Positions 32,428-41,605 of a stretch of DNA of 64,000 bases are shown here, piece by piece (the stretch's first letter is position 1; every line of letters begins with the position of its first letter). Under the pieces are notes generated by a model, which was not told where the DNA came from, made no database searches, and was given only the letters and a program-made list of their open reading frames with translations. Origin of the DNA: CAKAHY01 sp963522175 (GTDB taxonomy: Bacteria; Bacillota; Clostridia; Lachnospirales; Lachnospiraceae); the NCBI GenBank assembly GCA_963522175.1, contig CAUQXC010000003.1, forward strand, positions 186,001 to 250,000, in the 5' to 3' direction. Both the position numbers and the translations under genes were made by a program.

Positions 32428-33435
32428 CTACACCTTCCACTGCTTAGGTATGAAAATCTCACTGAAGGTTTCAACAGCATAGCTGTCCGTCATACCCGCA
32501 ATGTAGTCACAAACTACTCTTTCTTTTTTTTCTCCCAGTTCCTCTATGTAATAGCGATATTCAACAGGCAGTTTTCCGATATTATCCATATAATACCCGT
32601 ACAAAATCTTTAATATGTCCTTCGCCTTCCCCTCTTCGGATTTTGCTGTTTCGTTAAGATAAACATGTTTAAACATCCATTTTCTCAAGTTCATCATAGT
32701 GGAATAGACCGTATCCGACATACTTATTTCGGGTTTGTTTGCGGAGCTTATTATAACATCATGAACCAAAGTATCCAGCCTTTGCCTTACACTGTGACCC
32801 AGTATGCTTGTAAACTCCTCCGGCAAATCTTCCTCTTTAAACATTTTTGCTCTGATGGAATCGTCTATATCATGGTTAATATAGGCAATCTTATCGGACA
32901 GCCTCACTATGGCGCCTTCCAAGGTCTTAGGTTTTCCGCTTGTTCTGTGGTTCAGTATCCCGTCCCTTACTTCCTTTGTCAGATTTAAACCTTTACCGTT
33001 TTTTTCAAGAAATTCCACAACTCTTACACTCTGCTCATAATGAGAAAACTTTAAAGGACATACCTCATTAAGAGCAGCCTCTCCCGCATGCCCGAATGCT
33101 GTATGTCCCAAATCATGACCCAATGCAATCGCCTCCGTGAGGTCTTCATTAAGTCTTAATGCCCTTGCTATGGTTCTTGCTATCTGAGACACCTCCAAGG
33201 TATGTGTAAGCCTTGTCCTGTAATGATCTCCCTCGGGAGCAAGGAAAACCTGCGTTTTGTGCTTCATTCTCCTGAAAGCCTTTGAATGTAATATCCTGTC
33301 CCTGTCTCTTTGATACTCGGGGCGTACATCACACAGCTTTTCCTCCCTGTCCCTGCCCAGTGTTTTTGCACTGAAGGAAGCGTAAGGCGAGAGCATAAGG
33401 CTTTCCAATTGTTCTCTTTGTTCTCTGATGTTCAT
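32428..33435 (-). CDS. dgt: Deoxyguanosinetriphosphate triphosphohydrolase-like HD protein
   Basis: A 335-residue HD-superfamily dNTPase. FRRMKHKTQVF, the first metal histidine in THTLEVSQIARTIARAL, the HD pair in ALGHDLGHTAFGHAGEAAL and the later DKIAYINHDIDD together fit the dGTPase/dNTPase family, which cleaves dNTPs to nucleosides and triphosphate. Length matches the clostridial short form. It is the first gene of the dnaG-rpoD operon, a frequent placement in this group. Promoter predicted just upstream. Confidence 0.92.
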   Translation of the reverse strand: MNIREQREQLESLMLSPYASFSAKTLGRDREEKLCDVRPEYQRDRDRILHSKAFRRMKHKTQVFLAPEGDHYRTRLTHTLEVSQIARTIARALRLNEDLTEAIALGHDLGHTAFGHAGEAALNEVCPLKFSHYEQSVRVVEFLEKNGKGLNLTKEVRDGILNHRTSGKPKTLEGAIVRLSDKIAYINHDIDDSIRAKMFKEEDLPEEFTSILGHSVRQRLDTLVHDVIISSANKPEISMSDTVYSTMMNLRKWMFKHVYLNETAKSEEGKAKDILKILYGYYMDNIGKLPVEYRYYIEELGEKKERVVCDYIAGMTDSYAVETFSEIFIPKQWKV

Positions 33436-33471
33436 AATGTACCTCCCCTTATAAAATATTATTCTACGACA

Positions 33472-33500
33472 ACTATATCATAAGAAATAGTAAATGTAAA
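33472..33500 (-). promoter_or_regulatory. Promoter of the dgt-dnaG-rpoD operon
   Basis: Minus strand TTTACA (33500-33495), 17-base spacer, TATAGT (33477-33472). The -35 is half of the 12-bp palindrome TGTAAATTTACA (33495-33506). Confidence 0.65.
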
Positions 33501-33506
33501 TTTACA

Positions 33507-34178
33507 CTATCGTTTCCTTGCTATTTCGCCGGCATTTTTATATATGCTTTTTTCGTTTACAGGTTTTCTTACGCTTGACAGAGGATAGATATTGCTTTCT
33601 TTGCCTATTACGCTTCCCGGATTCAGCACACTTGCGCACCCCACTTCAACCTTATCTCCTATCATGGCTCCGAATTTTTTAAGTCCCGTTTCTGCATTAA
33701 CATCGTCAAACTTGATAACTACAAGACTTTTATCGCTTTTCACATTGCTTGTAAGACTTGCGGCTCCCATGTGTGACATATATCCGAGAACGGAATCTCC
33801 CACATAATTATAATGAGGTGTCTGAACCTTGTCGAAAAGTATGGAATTTTTAAACTCACATGAATTTCCCGCTACGGCTCCTTTTCCTATTATTACCTTA
33901 CCGCGTATAAAACAGCAATGTCTTATTTCGGCATCTTCACATATTATGCAAGGTCCCGTAATACTTGCGGTGGGCGGTATCTTCACACTTTTATGTATCC
34001 AGATATCCGGCTCTGTAAAATCATACTCTTCTAAAGGCAGAGTCTTACCGAGCTTTACTATATACTCCCCTATATGTTCAAGCACCTCCCACGGATACTC
34101 GTATTGCTCAAACAAATCCTTTGCTATTGTGTTTTCAAGGCTGTACAGCCTGCTTATTTTTGCCTCTTCTTTTTTCAT
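33507..34178 (-). CDS. Left-handed beta-helix acyltransferase/nucleotidyltransferase-like protein
   Basis: About 223 residues from ATG 34178 (AAGGATGG upstream). After a helical N-terminus the protein shows hexapeptide repeats (VKIPPTASITGPCIICEDAE, IRHCCFIRGKVIIGKGAVAG, then NSCEFKNSILFD) and HYNYVGDSVLGYMSHMGAAS, which resembles the acetyltransferase half of GlmU-type enzymes. No nucleotidyl-transfer signature is present. It probably transfers an acyl group to a sugar or sugar nucleotide; substrate unknown. It follows topB by 10 bases, so it belongs to the same transcription unit. Confidence 0.8.
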   Translation of the reverse strand: MKKEEAKISRLYSLENTIAKDLFEQYEYPWEVLEHIGEYIVKLGKTLPLEEYDFTEPDIWIHKSVKIPPTASITGPCIICEDAEIRHCCFIRGKVIIGKGAVAGNSCEFKNSILFDKVQTPHYNYVGDSVLGYMSHMGAASLTSNVKSDKSLVVIKFDDVNAETGLKKFGAMIGDKVEVGCASVLNPGSVIGKESNIYPLSSVRKPVNEKSIYKNAGEIARKR

Positions 34179-34188
34179 AGTCCATCCT

Positions 34189-36186
34189 TTACTTATATGC
34201 CTTTTGAATTTTTTCGTATGCATCCCTTAAAACATAGGCATTATTAAGATTTTTAACATTTTGGGTTCTTCCGGCAACAAAATTTTCAAGCTTTTGCATA
34301 TACTCATCACTTTTTATACTTCCTTCCCACACATAGGTAAGCCCTTTTTCCCAGCTTGCTGTAAGCTCGGGATTTAAAAGGTGCTTGATTGAAAGGAAGA
34401 CCGCCTCATAAACCATTTCGCCCAATAAGCTTGGAGTAACGGTCTGAGTTTTTTTATTTAAGTTCAGATACTCTATAGTCACAAGTTTTTTTAAAATCTC
34501 GGCTCTTGTGGCACTTGTACCTATTCCCGAGCCCTTTATGGTGGCTCTCAGTTCTTCATCCTCTATAAGCTGTCCCGCATTTTCCATCGCAAGTATCATT
34601 GAACCCGAGGAATACCTTTTGGGCGGAGAGGTTTCTCCCTCTTTTATGTAAAAATTTTGGGCTTCAAGCTCGGCACCCTTTTTCAATTCTCCCAGCATTT
34701 TTACAAATTCGGGATTACTTATATCCTGTTCCTTACTTTCTTCATTCTCGTCCGCATCCGTATTTTCTTTTTTTCTGTACAGATACAGGTAGCCCTCGTT
34801 CACGCAAAGCTTATAAGAAGCAAAAAAATGCTCCTTATCTATCTCTATATCAAGAGTATACTTCTTGTACTCCGCAGGCGGAAGAAAAATGCTTAAAAAT
34901 CTTTTGCATATAAGATTATATACGGACTTTTGCAGGCTGTCAGCCTTCTGTAATGCCGCTCCCGTAACTCCCGTAGGTATTATGGCATAATGATCCGTAA
35001 TAAGCTTGTCATTTACATATTTCGTCTTTGAAATATTTTTATATTTCTCATTCGTGACAATATACTCGCATACCTTTGTAAATTCAGGCAGAGATGAAAG
35101 TCCCTTTATATTTTTTGTGATTTCTTTTGCCACAGCCGTAGATAAAACTCTGGCATCCGTTCTCGGATAAGTGACAAGCTTTGCCTCATACAAGTCCTGA
35201 ACCGTCTTTAGACACTTGTCCGGACTTATCTTAAACATTTTTGAGCACTCGTTTTGAAGCTCTGCAAGATTATATAAAAGAGGAGGATTTTTAATCTCTT
35301 TTTTAGTCTCCGTCTTGGCAAGCTTTGCCGTATTCCCCTTTGCGATATAAGCTTTTAAATCCTCAATAAAGGCTTCTGCCGTATTTTTATCTTTAAAACC
35401 GTTTTCTTTATAAAGCAGAGGGCTTTCAAAATATCTTGAAGCTTTTACCGCCTTATACTCGGCTTCGATGTTAAAACCGTCTTTGGAAAGATTTACAAAC
35501 ACTCTGTAAAAAGGTGTTTTCACAAAATCTCTTATTTCTCTTTCACGCCTTACCACCATACCTAAAACACAGGTCATTACTCTTCCCACACTTAAAACGG
35601 TTCTCTCCCTTTTAAGTATGCTTCCTATAGCCGACCCGTATTTAAGTGTCAAAAGTCTGGAAAAATTAATTCCCATAAGGTAGTCCTCTTTGGCTCTCAG
35701 GTAAGCGCTGTCAGCCAAAGTGTCATATTCCTTCCAGTCCTTCGCTTCTTTTATACCCCTCAGTATTTCTTCCTTGGTCTGAGAATCTATCCATACTCTT
35801 AAGCGGATTTTGTCTCTTACACCCGCCATATCATCAACCAGTCTGTATATATATTCTCCCTCCCTTCCCGAGTCGGTACAGATATATATATGGCTGACAT
35901 CTTCCCTGTTAAGAAGCGTTTTAACAATATTAAACTGCTTTTTTACGGCAGGCACAATTTCATATTTGAATTTCTTAGGTAAGAAAGGCAGGGTTTCAAG
36001 GCTCCAGCTTTTGTATCTTTCATCGTAGGCAGCCGGGTAGGACATTGTTACCAGATGTCCCACACACCATGTTATAACATAATTATCATCTTCGATAAAT
36101 CCGTTACCTCTTTTTGCACTCATTCCCAAAGCGGATGCAAATTCCGCCGCAACACTCGGTTTTTCCGCTATAAAAAGCTTTTTCAT
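34189..36186 (-). CDS. topB: DNA topoisomerase III
   Basis: A 665-residue type IA topoisomerase that passes single strands and decatenates DNA. N-terminal TOPRIM: MKKLFIAEKPSVAAEFASAL, CTDSGREGEYIYRL (metal-binding residues). Active-site tyrosine is in KLVTYPRTDARVLS, and the C-terminal core has RAEILKKLVTIEYLNLNKKT. It lacks C-terminal zinc fingers, as expected for TopB rather than TopA. The start overlaps the galM stop (TAATG). Confidence 0.94.
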   Translation of the reverse strand: MKKLFIAEKPSVAAEFASALGMSAKRGNGFIEDDNYVITWCVGHLVTMSYPAAYDERYKSWSLETLPFLPKKFKYEIVPAVKKQFNIVKTLLNREDVSHIYICTDSGREGEYIYRLVDDMAGVRDKIRLRVWIDSQTKEEILRGIKEAKDWKEYDTLADSAYLRAKEDYLMGINFSRLLTLKYGSAIGSILKRERTVLSVGRVMTCVLGMVVRREREIRDFVKTPFYRVFVNLSKDGFNIEAEYKAVKASRYFESPLLYKENGFKDKNTAEAFIEDLKAYIAKGNTAKLAKTETKKEIKNPPLLYNLAELQNECSKMFKISPDKCLKTVQDLYEAKLVTYPRTDARVLSTAVAKEITKNIKGLSSLPEFTKVCEYIVTNEKYKNISKTKYVNDKLITDHYAIIPTGVTGAALQKADSLQKSVYNLICKRFLSIFLPPAEYKKYTLDIEIDKEHFFASYKLCVNEGYLYLYRKKENTDADENEESKEQDISNPEFVKMLGELKKGAELEAQNFYIKEGETSPPKRYSSGSMILAMENAGQLIEDEELRATIKGSGIGTSATRAEILKKLVTIEYLNLNKKTQTVTPSLLGEMVYEAVFLSIKHLLNPELTASWEKGLTYVWEGSIKSDEYMQKLENFVAGRTQNVKNLNNAYVLRDAYEKIQKAYK

Positions 36187-37262
36187 TAATTCTCCAAAAT
36201 ACTGAATTTATATACTGTCTTTGTGTTGTATGCCTTACCCGCCTCAACAAGAGGGCTTGGGAAGGAGCTTATATTTACGGCATTTGGAAGGTGTCCCGTT
36301 TCAAAGCAGAATGAGCTTCTCGGTGAGTAGAAATGTCCGTTTTTACCTGCCATCTCGACCTCAAGTCCGTTTGCGGTATAAAATTGAACTCCCTCCAAAT
36401 CGGTAAATACCTCCATAAATATTCCCGTTTCCGGTGAAAAGGCATCACTTGCCTTTTTAAGCCCGTGACAGTTCTCCTTTACCTCATCGTTTATGATGAA
36501 GTTTTGGTCATAGCCTCCTGCCGTATTCAGGGAATCAAAGTCCGCATCTATATCTTTTCCTATAGCCTTCGGGCTTCTGAAATCAAGAGGTGTTCCTTCA
36601 ACCTTTCTTATTATTTCGGTAGCTACGCTGTCAGCATCCAAAAAGTTATAGCTGTTCGCATTTATACTTACAATCTGTTTTAAAATACTTTTGCTGTCCG
36701 TGCCTTCAAGGTTAAAGTATGCGTGATTTGTCAGATTTACCGCCGTTTTCTTATCCGAAATGAAATCATAGCTTATCATTAAAGCATCCTCATCATTAAA
36801 AGTATATTTTATGCTCACATCGGCATTTCCCGGAAAGCCTTGATCCAGATCCGGACTGAAAAGCTTGAAAACAACATTGTCTCCGTTTTCATCACTGAAG
36901 GTTTCAAAGCTCCACATACGTTTATCCCAGTAATCCATACCTGAATGCAGGTTATGAACTCCCTTATTTCTTTCAAGCTCGTACTTTACTCCGTCAATGT
37001 TTATTTCGGCATTTGAAATTCTGTTTGCATATCGTCCTATAGGGGATCCCAAATGCGGCTTATTGTATTCATAGCCCGCAATATCGTCAAAGCCCTGAAC
37101 GACATCCTTTACTTTACCGTTTTTATCCTTTATGAACATATTGCTCCATATAGCGCCGAAATCTATAAATGCCGCCGTATTTCCCTTCTTATTTGTCAAA
37201 AGGATTTTACTTGTCTTTTCTCCCTTTTTTGTTAAACCGAAATCCTCAACTCTTATACTCAT
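36186..37262 (-). CDS. galM: Aldose 1-epimerase
   Basis: A 358-residue mutarotase that interconverts alpha and beta sugars. Family segments: YANRISNAEINIDGVKYELE, the early catalytic-His neighbourhood NKGVHNLHSG, the acid His in NLTNHAYFNLEG and the general-base Glu near FCFETGHLPNAVN. Length matches bacterial GalM. AGGAGG precedes ATG. No galactose operon is adjacent, but the alpha-galactosidase operon at 53-59 kb would supply galactose. Confidence 0.92.
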   Translation of the reverse strand: MSIRVEDFGLTKKGEKTSKILLTNKKGNTAAFIDFGAIWSNMFIKDKNGKVKDVVQGFDDIAGYEYNKPHLGSPIGRYANRISNAEINIDGVKYELERNKGVHNLHSGMDYWDKRMWSFETFSDENGDNVVFKLFSPDLDQGFPGNADVSIKYTFNDEDALMISYDFISDKKTAVNLTNHAYFNLEGTDSKSILKQIVSINANSYNFLDADSVATEIIRKVEGTPLDFRSPKAIGKDIDADFDSLNTAGGYDQNFIINDEVKENCHGLKKASDAFSPETGIFMEVFTDLEGVQFYTANGLEVEMAGKNGHFYSPRSSFCFETGHLPNAVNISSFPSPLVEAGKAYNTKTVYKFSILEN

Positions 37263-37265
37263 TTT

Positions 37266-38519
37266 CTACCTCCTGATATTATTTAATGTTTCCCATAAAG
37301 ATTTTCCCAGTCTCTGTCTAGTTATTTGAGCCAGATCAAGACTTGTAAAATCAAGAGCTTTTGCTTTTTGCTTGTCTTTTTCAAACTCTTTGTTAAGTAT
37401 ATCCAACAAGACCTCTCGTTTTTTCTTATCTTCCATATTGATGAAATCTATAAGTATTATACCCGAAATGTTTCTGAGCCTTATTTGTCTTGCACTTTCC
37501 AGAGCCGCTTCTTTATTGGTCAAAAAAATCGTTTCTTCGCTTGTTTTTTTGCCGGAGTTTTTCCCCGTATTTACATCTATAACGCTCAACGCCTCCGTAT
37601 ATTCTATTACAAGATAAGCCCCCGACTTAAGCCAAACCGTTTTTGAAAGAAGATTTTCCAAAAGACTCTCTAAAGAATACAGCTTGTAAAGTGCAAGAGC
37701 CGTATCCTTATATGCCTTTATTTCAAGTTCCGAGATGCCTGAAAGCTCTCTTAAAGCCTCCGCACCTCTAAGCTCGTCCGCAAGTCTTTCCTCATCACAG
37801 ATTATTTCTCCAAGTTCTCTGTAATATGCCTTTATAAATCTGTGTATGGGATTTTCTCCCGATACAAGCTCTTTCGGGGCACTCACATACCTACTTTTGT
37901 CCGTCAAGTTGAAAAGTTTTAAACTAAGCCTTTTAATCTCCTCCAAAACGGGTAAAAAATCATTTTCCGTATATGCGGCTGTTCTGATTGTTATGTTAAT
38001 GCCCTGTCTGAAATCCACGCTTGTATTTGAGAGTAGAAAGCCCTCGAAGCTTCTTTTAAACTCCCTGTCCTTTATTTTACTTGAAAACTTAAGCTCTCCC
38101 GTACCGAGACTCAGCACACAAAAGACACCGCTTAAGGCTATGTGACAGCTCGCGCTTGCCTGCTTTGTTTTTGCCGCCTCTTTTGTTATTTGAACCAAAA
38201 CATCGTCGCCTTCATGTATTATCTCATCTTTTTTATTATTAAGGAATATGTGTCTTTTATTGCTTTTCAGGCTATAATAGACGATTTCCCTTACGCTTTT
38301 TCTTTCAATTTCCAAAAAGGCCGTATCTATATTTTTGTTTATATTTTTTACCTTTGCCGCATGGACGGAATTTAGAAGCATCCCCTCATTTGCGACAATA
38401 CTTAAATCCCTTACCTTATCATTTTCATACAAAACAAGAAGCTTCTCATTACTCTCTTTTTTTGTATAAAAGGACAGGTCGGCTACAACCAGTTTACATG
38501 ATTTCTTCTCCGTACTCAT
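37266..38519 (-). CDS. rng: Ribonuclease E/G family protein (RNase G)
   Basis: About 417 residues from ATG 38519, which overlaps the preceding gene; longer frames run into it. An N-terminal S1 region (ANEGMLLNSVHAAKV..., AFLEI) is followed by the catalytic DNase I-like part with SVIDVNTGKNSGKKT and ISGIILIDFINMEDKKKREV, whose aspartates bind the metal. The protein ends ARITRQRLGKSL-type (QITRQRLGKSLWETLNNIRR). I see no CPxC zinc-link, so tetramer assembly may differ from the E. coli enzyme. It follows TIGR03960 and TIGR03936 genes, a common Firmicute order, but the usual rplU-ysxB-rpmA does not follow. Confidence 0.9.
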   Translation of the reverse strand: MSTEKKSCKLVVADLSFYTKKESNEKLLVLYENDKVRDLSIVANEGMLLNSVHAAKVKNINKNIDTAFLEIERKSVREIVYYSLKSNKRHIFLNNKKDEIIHEGDDVLVQITKEAAKTKQASASCHIALSGVFCVLSLGTGELKFSSKIKDREFKRSFEGFLLSNTSVDFRQGINITIRTAAYTENDFLPVLEEIKRLSLKLFNLTDKSRYVSAPKELVSGENPIHRFIKAYYRELGEIICDEERLADELRGAEALRELSGISELEIKAYKDTALALYKLYSLESLLENLLSKTVWLKSGAYLVIEYTEALSVIDVNTGKNSGKKTSEETIFLTNKEAALESARQIRLRNISGIILIDFINMEDKKKREVLLDILNKEFEKDKQKAKALDFTSLDLAQITRQRLGKSLWETLNNIRR

Positions 38520-39210
38520 CCAATCTCTTATGCCCCTTTGCATATAAATCAAGCCTTTTAAGCTTAAATCCCGTTTCCGTTATATCCTCGGCACCCATAT
38601 TTTTTAATGCTTTAAGAACAAGCTCGGGCTTTAAGTTGTTGCTGCTTCCCGCTCCGACATTCATAAAAATACAAAGCTTGCCTTTTTCTATTTCACAGTT
38701 CAGTGTATTTATAAGTCCCTTTATATCGACCTCTTTTATGCTGTCCTTTGACTTCTTTTCCACAAATATGCTTTCTTTTTTCAAGAGCTCTTCTATATAC
38801 CCCGAAAGCCTTTCGTAAAACGAATTTACCAAAGCTTCATCATCCGATTTTAAAACCATCATATAATCGGCACTGTCTATTATAGACATGGAATTTTTAG
38901 CATTATCGTCAAGCTTTAAGAAGCTTAATACCTTCATACCCTCGCACATGTTTTCATTCAAAGCCTTTACCGCCTCTTCGGAGCTTATACTCTCACCCTC
39001 TCTAAGCTCTATATCCATATACTCTCCGTAGCCCTCTACCGCCATACTGAGAGGAGAGGCAAAGCTCATAATTTGATGAGGCGAAAATCCTTCCGAGTAT
39101 TTTATAGGAATCTTTGCCCTTCGCATGGCTTTTTGAAAGTAACGCATTATGTCAAGATGCCCTATAAACCTCATGTTTCCTGTCTTTGAAAACTTAATTC
39201 TTACCTTCAA
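38494..39210 (-). CDS. TIGR03936/DUF2344 family radical-SAM-associated protein
   Basis: About 238 residues from TTG 39210, chosen for GAGGAG 5 bases upstream. Residues from VRIKFSKTGNMRFIGHLDIM and IPIKYSEGFSPHQIMSFASP match the family that accompanies TIGR03960 radical-SAM proteins, often encoded as its C-terminal partner. Its start overlaps the end of that gene, and its own end overlaps rng. It contains no CxxxCxxC itself. Proposed roles are in tRNA modification or ribosome-related chemistry, unproven. Confidence 0.88.
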   Translation of the reverse strand: MKVRIKFSKTGNMRFIGHLDIMRYFQKAMRRAKIPIKYSEGFSPHQIMSFASPLSMAVEGYGEYMDIELREGESISSEEAVKALNENMCEGMKVLSFLKLDDNAKNSMSIIDSADYMMVLKSDDEALVNSFYERLSGYIEELLKKESIFVEKKSKDSIKEVDIKGLINTLNCEIEKGKLCIFMNVGAGSSNNLKPELVLKALKNMGAEDITETGFKLKRLDLYAKGHKRLDEYGEEIM

Positions 39211-41059
39211 AGCAAACTCCTCCCTTATATTTTCTCGCTCCGCAGGCAAGGCAGGCTTGTCTGCAATTAGGAGATTCCTTACTTGCAAGTGCCGTTTTCC
39301 ATTCTCTTATAAGAAACTCCTTGTTTACTCCGCAGTCGATGAAGTCCCAAGGAAAGAGCTCATCAATCTCTCTTTGCCTTAAGGTATAAAACTCTATATC
39401 CAGTCCGCAGCTTTTAAAGGCTTCCTGCCAAATCTCATCCTTAAAATAATCAGACCATGAATCATACAAGGCTCCGTTTTTATATGCCTCTTTTATAACC
39501 TTTGAAACCCTTCTGTCTCCTCTTGCCATTACGCCTTCAAGTACGGTTACATCCGCCTCATGGTAATTGTATTTCATACTTTTTTTATTAAGCTGCTCCT
39601 TAAAATTATCTTTAACAAAATACGCTTTTTTAAGATAATCTTCTTTTCTGAACATAGTAGCCCACTGGAAGGGTGTAAAAGGCTTAGGAATGAAAAACGA
39701 AGAACTTGCCGTTATCTGAACCTTACCCACTCTTTCCTCTTTCGGAATACTGTAATATTCCCTTGCTATTTTTTCACAAAGCTCGGGTATGGCTCTCATA
39801 TCCTCTTCGGTCTCCGTAGGAAGTCCCAGCATAAAATAAAGCTTAACCTTGTTCCAGCCGCCCTTAAACGCCTCCATTGATCCGCCTAAAATATCTTCCT
39901 CATGTAAGCCTTTGTTTATAACGTCTCTAAGTCTTTGACTTCCGGCTTCCGGTGCGAAGGTAAGAGAACTCTTCTTTACATCCTGCACTTTTTTCATAAT
40001 ATCCAGAGAAAAAGCATCTATACGCAGTGAAGGCAGGGATATATTAATTCCCTTGTCGCTTGTATACTCAATCAAAAAATCCAAAAGCTCGGCAAGCTTA
40101 CTGTAATCGGAAGAACTGAGAGAGCTTAAGCTTATCTCCTCTGCCCCCGTAATATCAAGTAAGCGTATGGCATAATCCTTTAAATATTGAAGGCTGTGCT
40201 CCCTTTGAGGTCTGTATACATTTCCCGCCTGACAAAAACGACATCCCCTTATACAACCCCTCATTATTTCAAGCACAACTCTGTCCTGAGTAACCTTTAT
40301 AAAAGGAACTACAGGCTTTGCTATGAAAGTGGCGCTGTCCATATTGCTGACCACCTGTCTGTGCACGACAGCCGGTACATCTTCATATATGGGTGTAAAA
40401 GACTTAAGCGTTTTATCCTCGTTATATTCCTCTCTGTAAAACATGGGAACATACATACCCTCTATCTTTGCCGCGGCTCTTAAAAACTCTTTCCTTGATT
40501 TTCCCGCCTTTTTAAAGCTCTTATAGAGGTCGAGAAGCTCGTAATAGACAACCTCTCCCTCTCCTATATAAAAAATATCGAAAAACTCAGCCAAAGGCTC
40601 GGGATTGTATGAGCAAGGTCCTCCTCCTATGACTATAGGGTCTTCCTCGCTACGGTTTGCCGCCTCCAAAGGTATTTTTGAAAGGTCGAGAATCTGCAAA
40701 ATATTTGTGTAGCACATTTCATACTGCAAGGTTATACCGAGAAAATCCGCATCCTTTACAGGCTTTTGACTCTCCAAAGAAAAAAGAGCTATGTCCTCTT
40801 TTCTGAGAACTTTGTCCATATCCACCCAAGGTGAAAAAAGCCTTTCACAAAAGGTATCTTCTCTCCTGTTCAGATAATCATAAATAATCTGCATGCCTAT
40901 ATGGCTCATTCCTATCTCATAGACATCCGGAAAACACATTACGAAACGTATATCCACCTCGTCCAAATTTTTATCTCTGCTGTTTAATTCTCCGCCTATA
41001 TATCTTGCGGGTTTATCAGCACTCATAAGTATATCTTCGCTAAGAGCAAGCTCTCTCAT
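39194..41059 (-). CDS. TIGR03960 family B12-binding-domain/radical SAM protein
   Basis: A 621-residue radical-SAM enzyme. N-terminal ~200 residues resemble a B12-binding domain (CFPDVYEIGMSHIGMQIIYD, DADFLGITLQYEM, DPIVIGGGPCSYNPEPLAEF). The radical-SAM motif IMRGCIRGCRFCQAG holds the CxxxCxxC cluster, followed by GAEEISLSSLSSSDY and KSSLTFAPEAGSQRLRDVIN. The exact reaction is not known for this family. It is upstream of its usual partner TIGR03936 and RNase G. Confidence 0.93.
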   Translation of the reverse strand: MRELALSEDILMSADKPARYIGGELNSRDKNLDEVDIRFVMCFPDVYEIGMSHIGMQIIYDYLNRREDTFCERLFSPWVDMDKVLRKEDIALFSLESQKPVKDADFLGITLQYEMCYTNILQILDLSKIPLEAANRSEEDPIVIGGGPCSYNPEPLAEFFDIFYIGEGEVVYYELLDLYKSFKKAGKSRKEFLRAAAKIEGMYVPMFYREEYNEDKTLKSFTPIYEDVPAVVHRQVVSNMDSATFIAKPVVPFIKVTQDRVVLEIMRGCIRGCRFCQAGNVYRPQREHSLQYLKDYAIRLLDITGAEEISLSSLSSSDYSKLAELLDFLIEYTSDKGINISLPSLRIDAFSLDIMKKVQDVKKSSLTFAPEAGSQRLRDVINKGLHEEDILGGSMEAFKGGWNKVKLYFMLGLPTETEEDMRAIPELCEKIAREYYSIPKEERVGKVQITASSSFFIPKPFTPFQWATMFRKEDYLKKAYFVKDNFKEQLNKKSMKYNYHEADVTVLEGVMARGDRRVSKVIKEAYKNGALYDSWSDYFKDEIWQEAFKSCGLDIEFYTLRQREIDELFPWDFIDCGVNKEFLIREWKTALASKESPNCRQACLACGARKYKGGVCFEGKN

Positions 41060-41605
41060 CTAAATTTCCTCTTTCTGTCTGCTTAACAAATCTTCACTCA
41101 GGGCTTCCAAATAATGTAAAAAAACTTCTTTTTGGGAACGAATCAAAATTTCACCCCCCAGCTCATCATAAGTAAAGCTTTTTCTTCCCCCGCTTAAACT
41201 TCTCTCCCAGAACTCTTTTAATCTGCTGAAACTGAGATAATATATCTCTCCTTTTTTTATAAAATTTATTATTAAAAAAGAAATTCCGCCCTGCTTTTCA
41301 AACTCTTCCATAAACTTATACTGATGCAAATGAATATTTGCAAGTGAAAACCCCGTACCGCTGCATTCTTTTGCATCAAAGCATACCGCAATTCCCTGCA
41401 CCACACCTATATAATCCACCGTAGACTTTTGATTGAAATAAGCCAAGGTTATTCTTTTTGTTTTATTTTCTATCTCTATGGGGGTGATAGGTGTGGGGAT
41501 TTTCTGAACTAAAGCAAGCCCTTTTTCTCTGTAGGTTTCATTCGCTATATTTATAAGCTCTTCCAGACCCGAACCCCTTAAGCCTCTTGATTTCCAAGTT
41601 CCCAT
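41060..41605 (-). CDS. recU: Holliday junction resolvase RecU
   Basis: A 181-residue RecU-type Holliday junction resolvase of Firmicutes. Family hallmarks are SRGLRGSGLEELINIANE, QKIPTPITPI, and the active site STVDYIGVVQG plus AVCFDAKECSG, with acidic D and E-x-K metal ligands. The stalk and C-terminal helices (HLHQYKFMEEFEKQGGISFL) follow. It starts inside the pseudouridine synthase gene (28-base overlap) and ends directly before the radical-SAM gene. No pbp1 partner gene is adjacent, unlike Bacillus. Confidence 0.93.
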   Translation of the reverse strand: MGTWKSRGLRGSGLEELINIANETYREKGLALVQKIPTPITPIEIENKTKRITLAYFNQKSTVDYIGVVQGIAVCFDAKECSGTGFSLANIHLHQYKFMEEFEKQGGISFLIINFIKKGEIYYLSFSRLKEFWERSLSGGRKSFTYDELGGEILIRSQKEVFLHYLEALSEDLLSRQKEEI

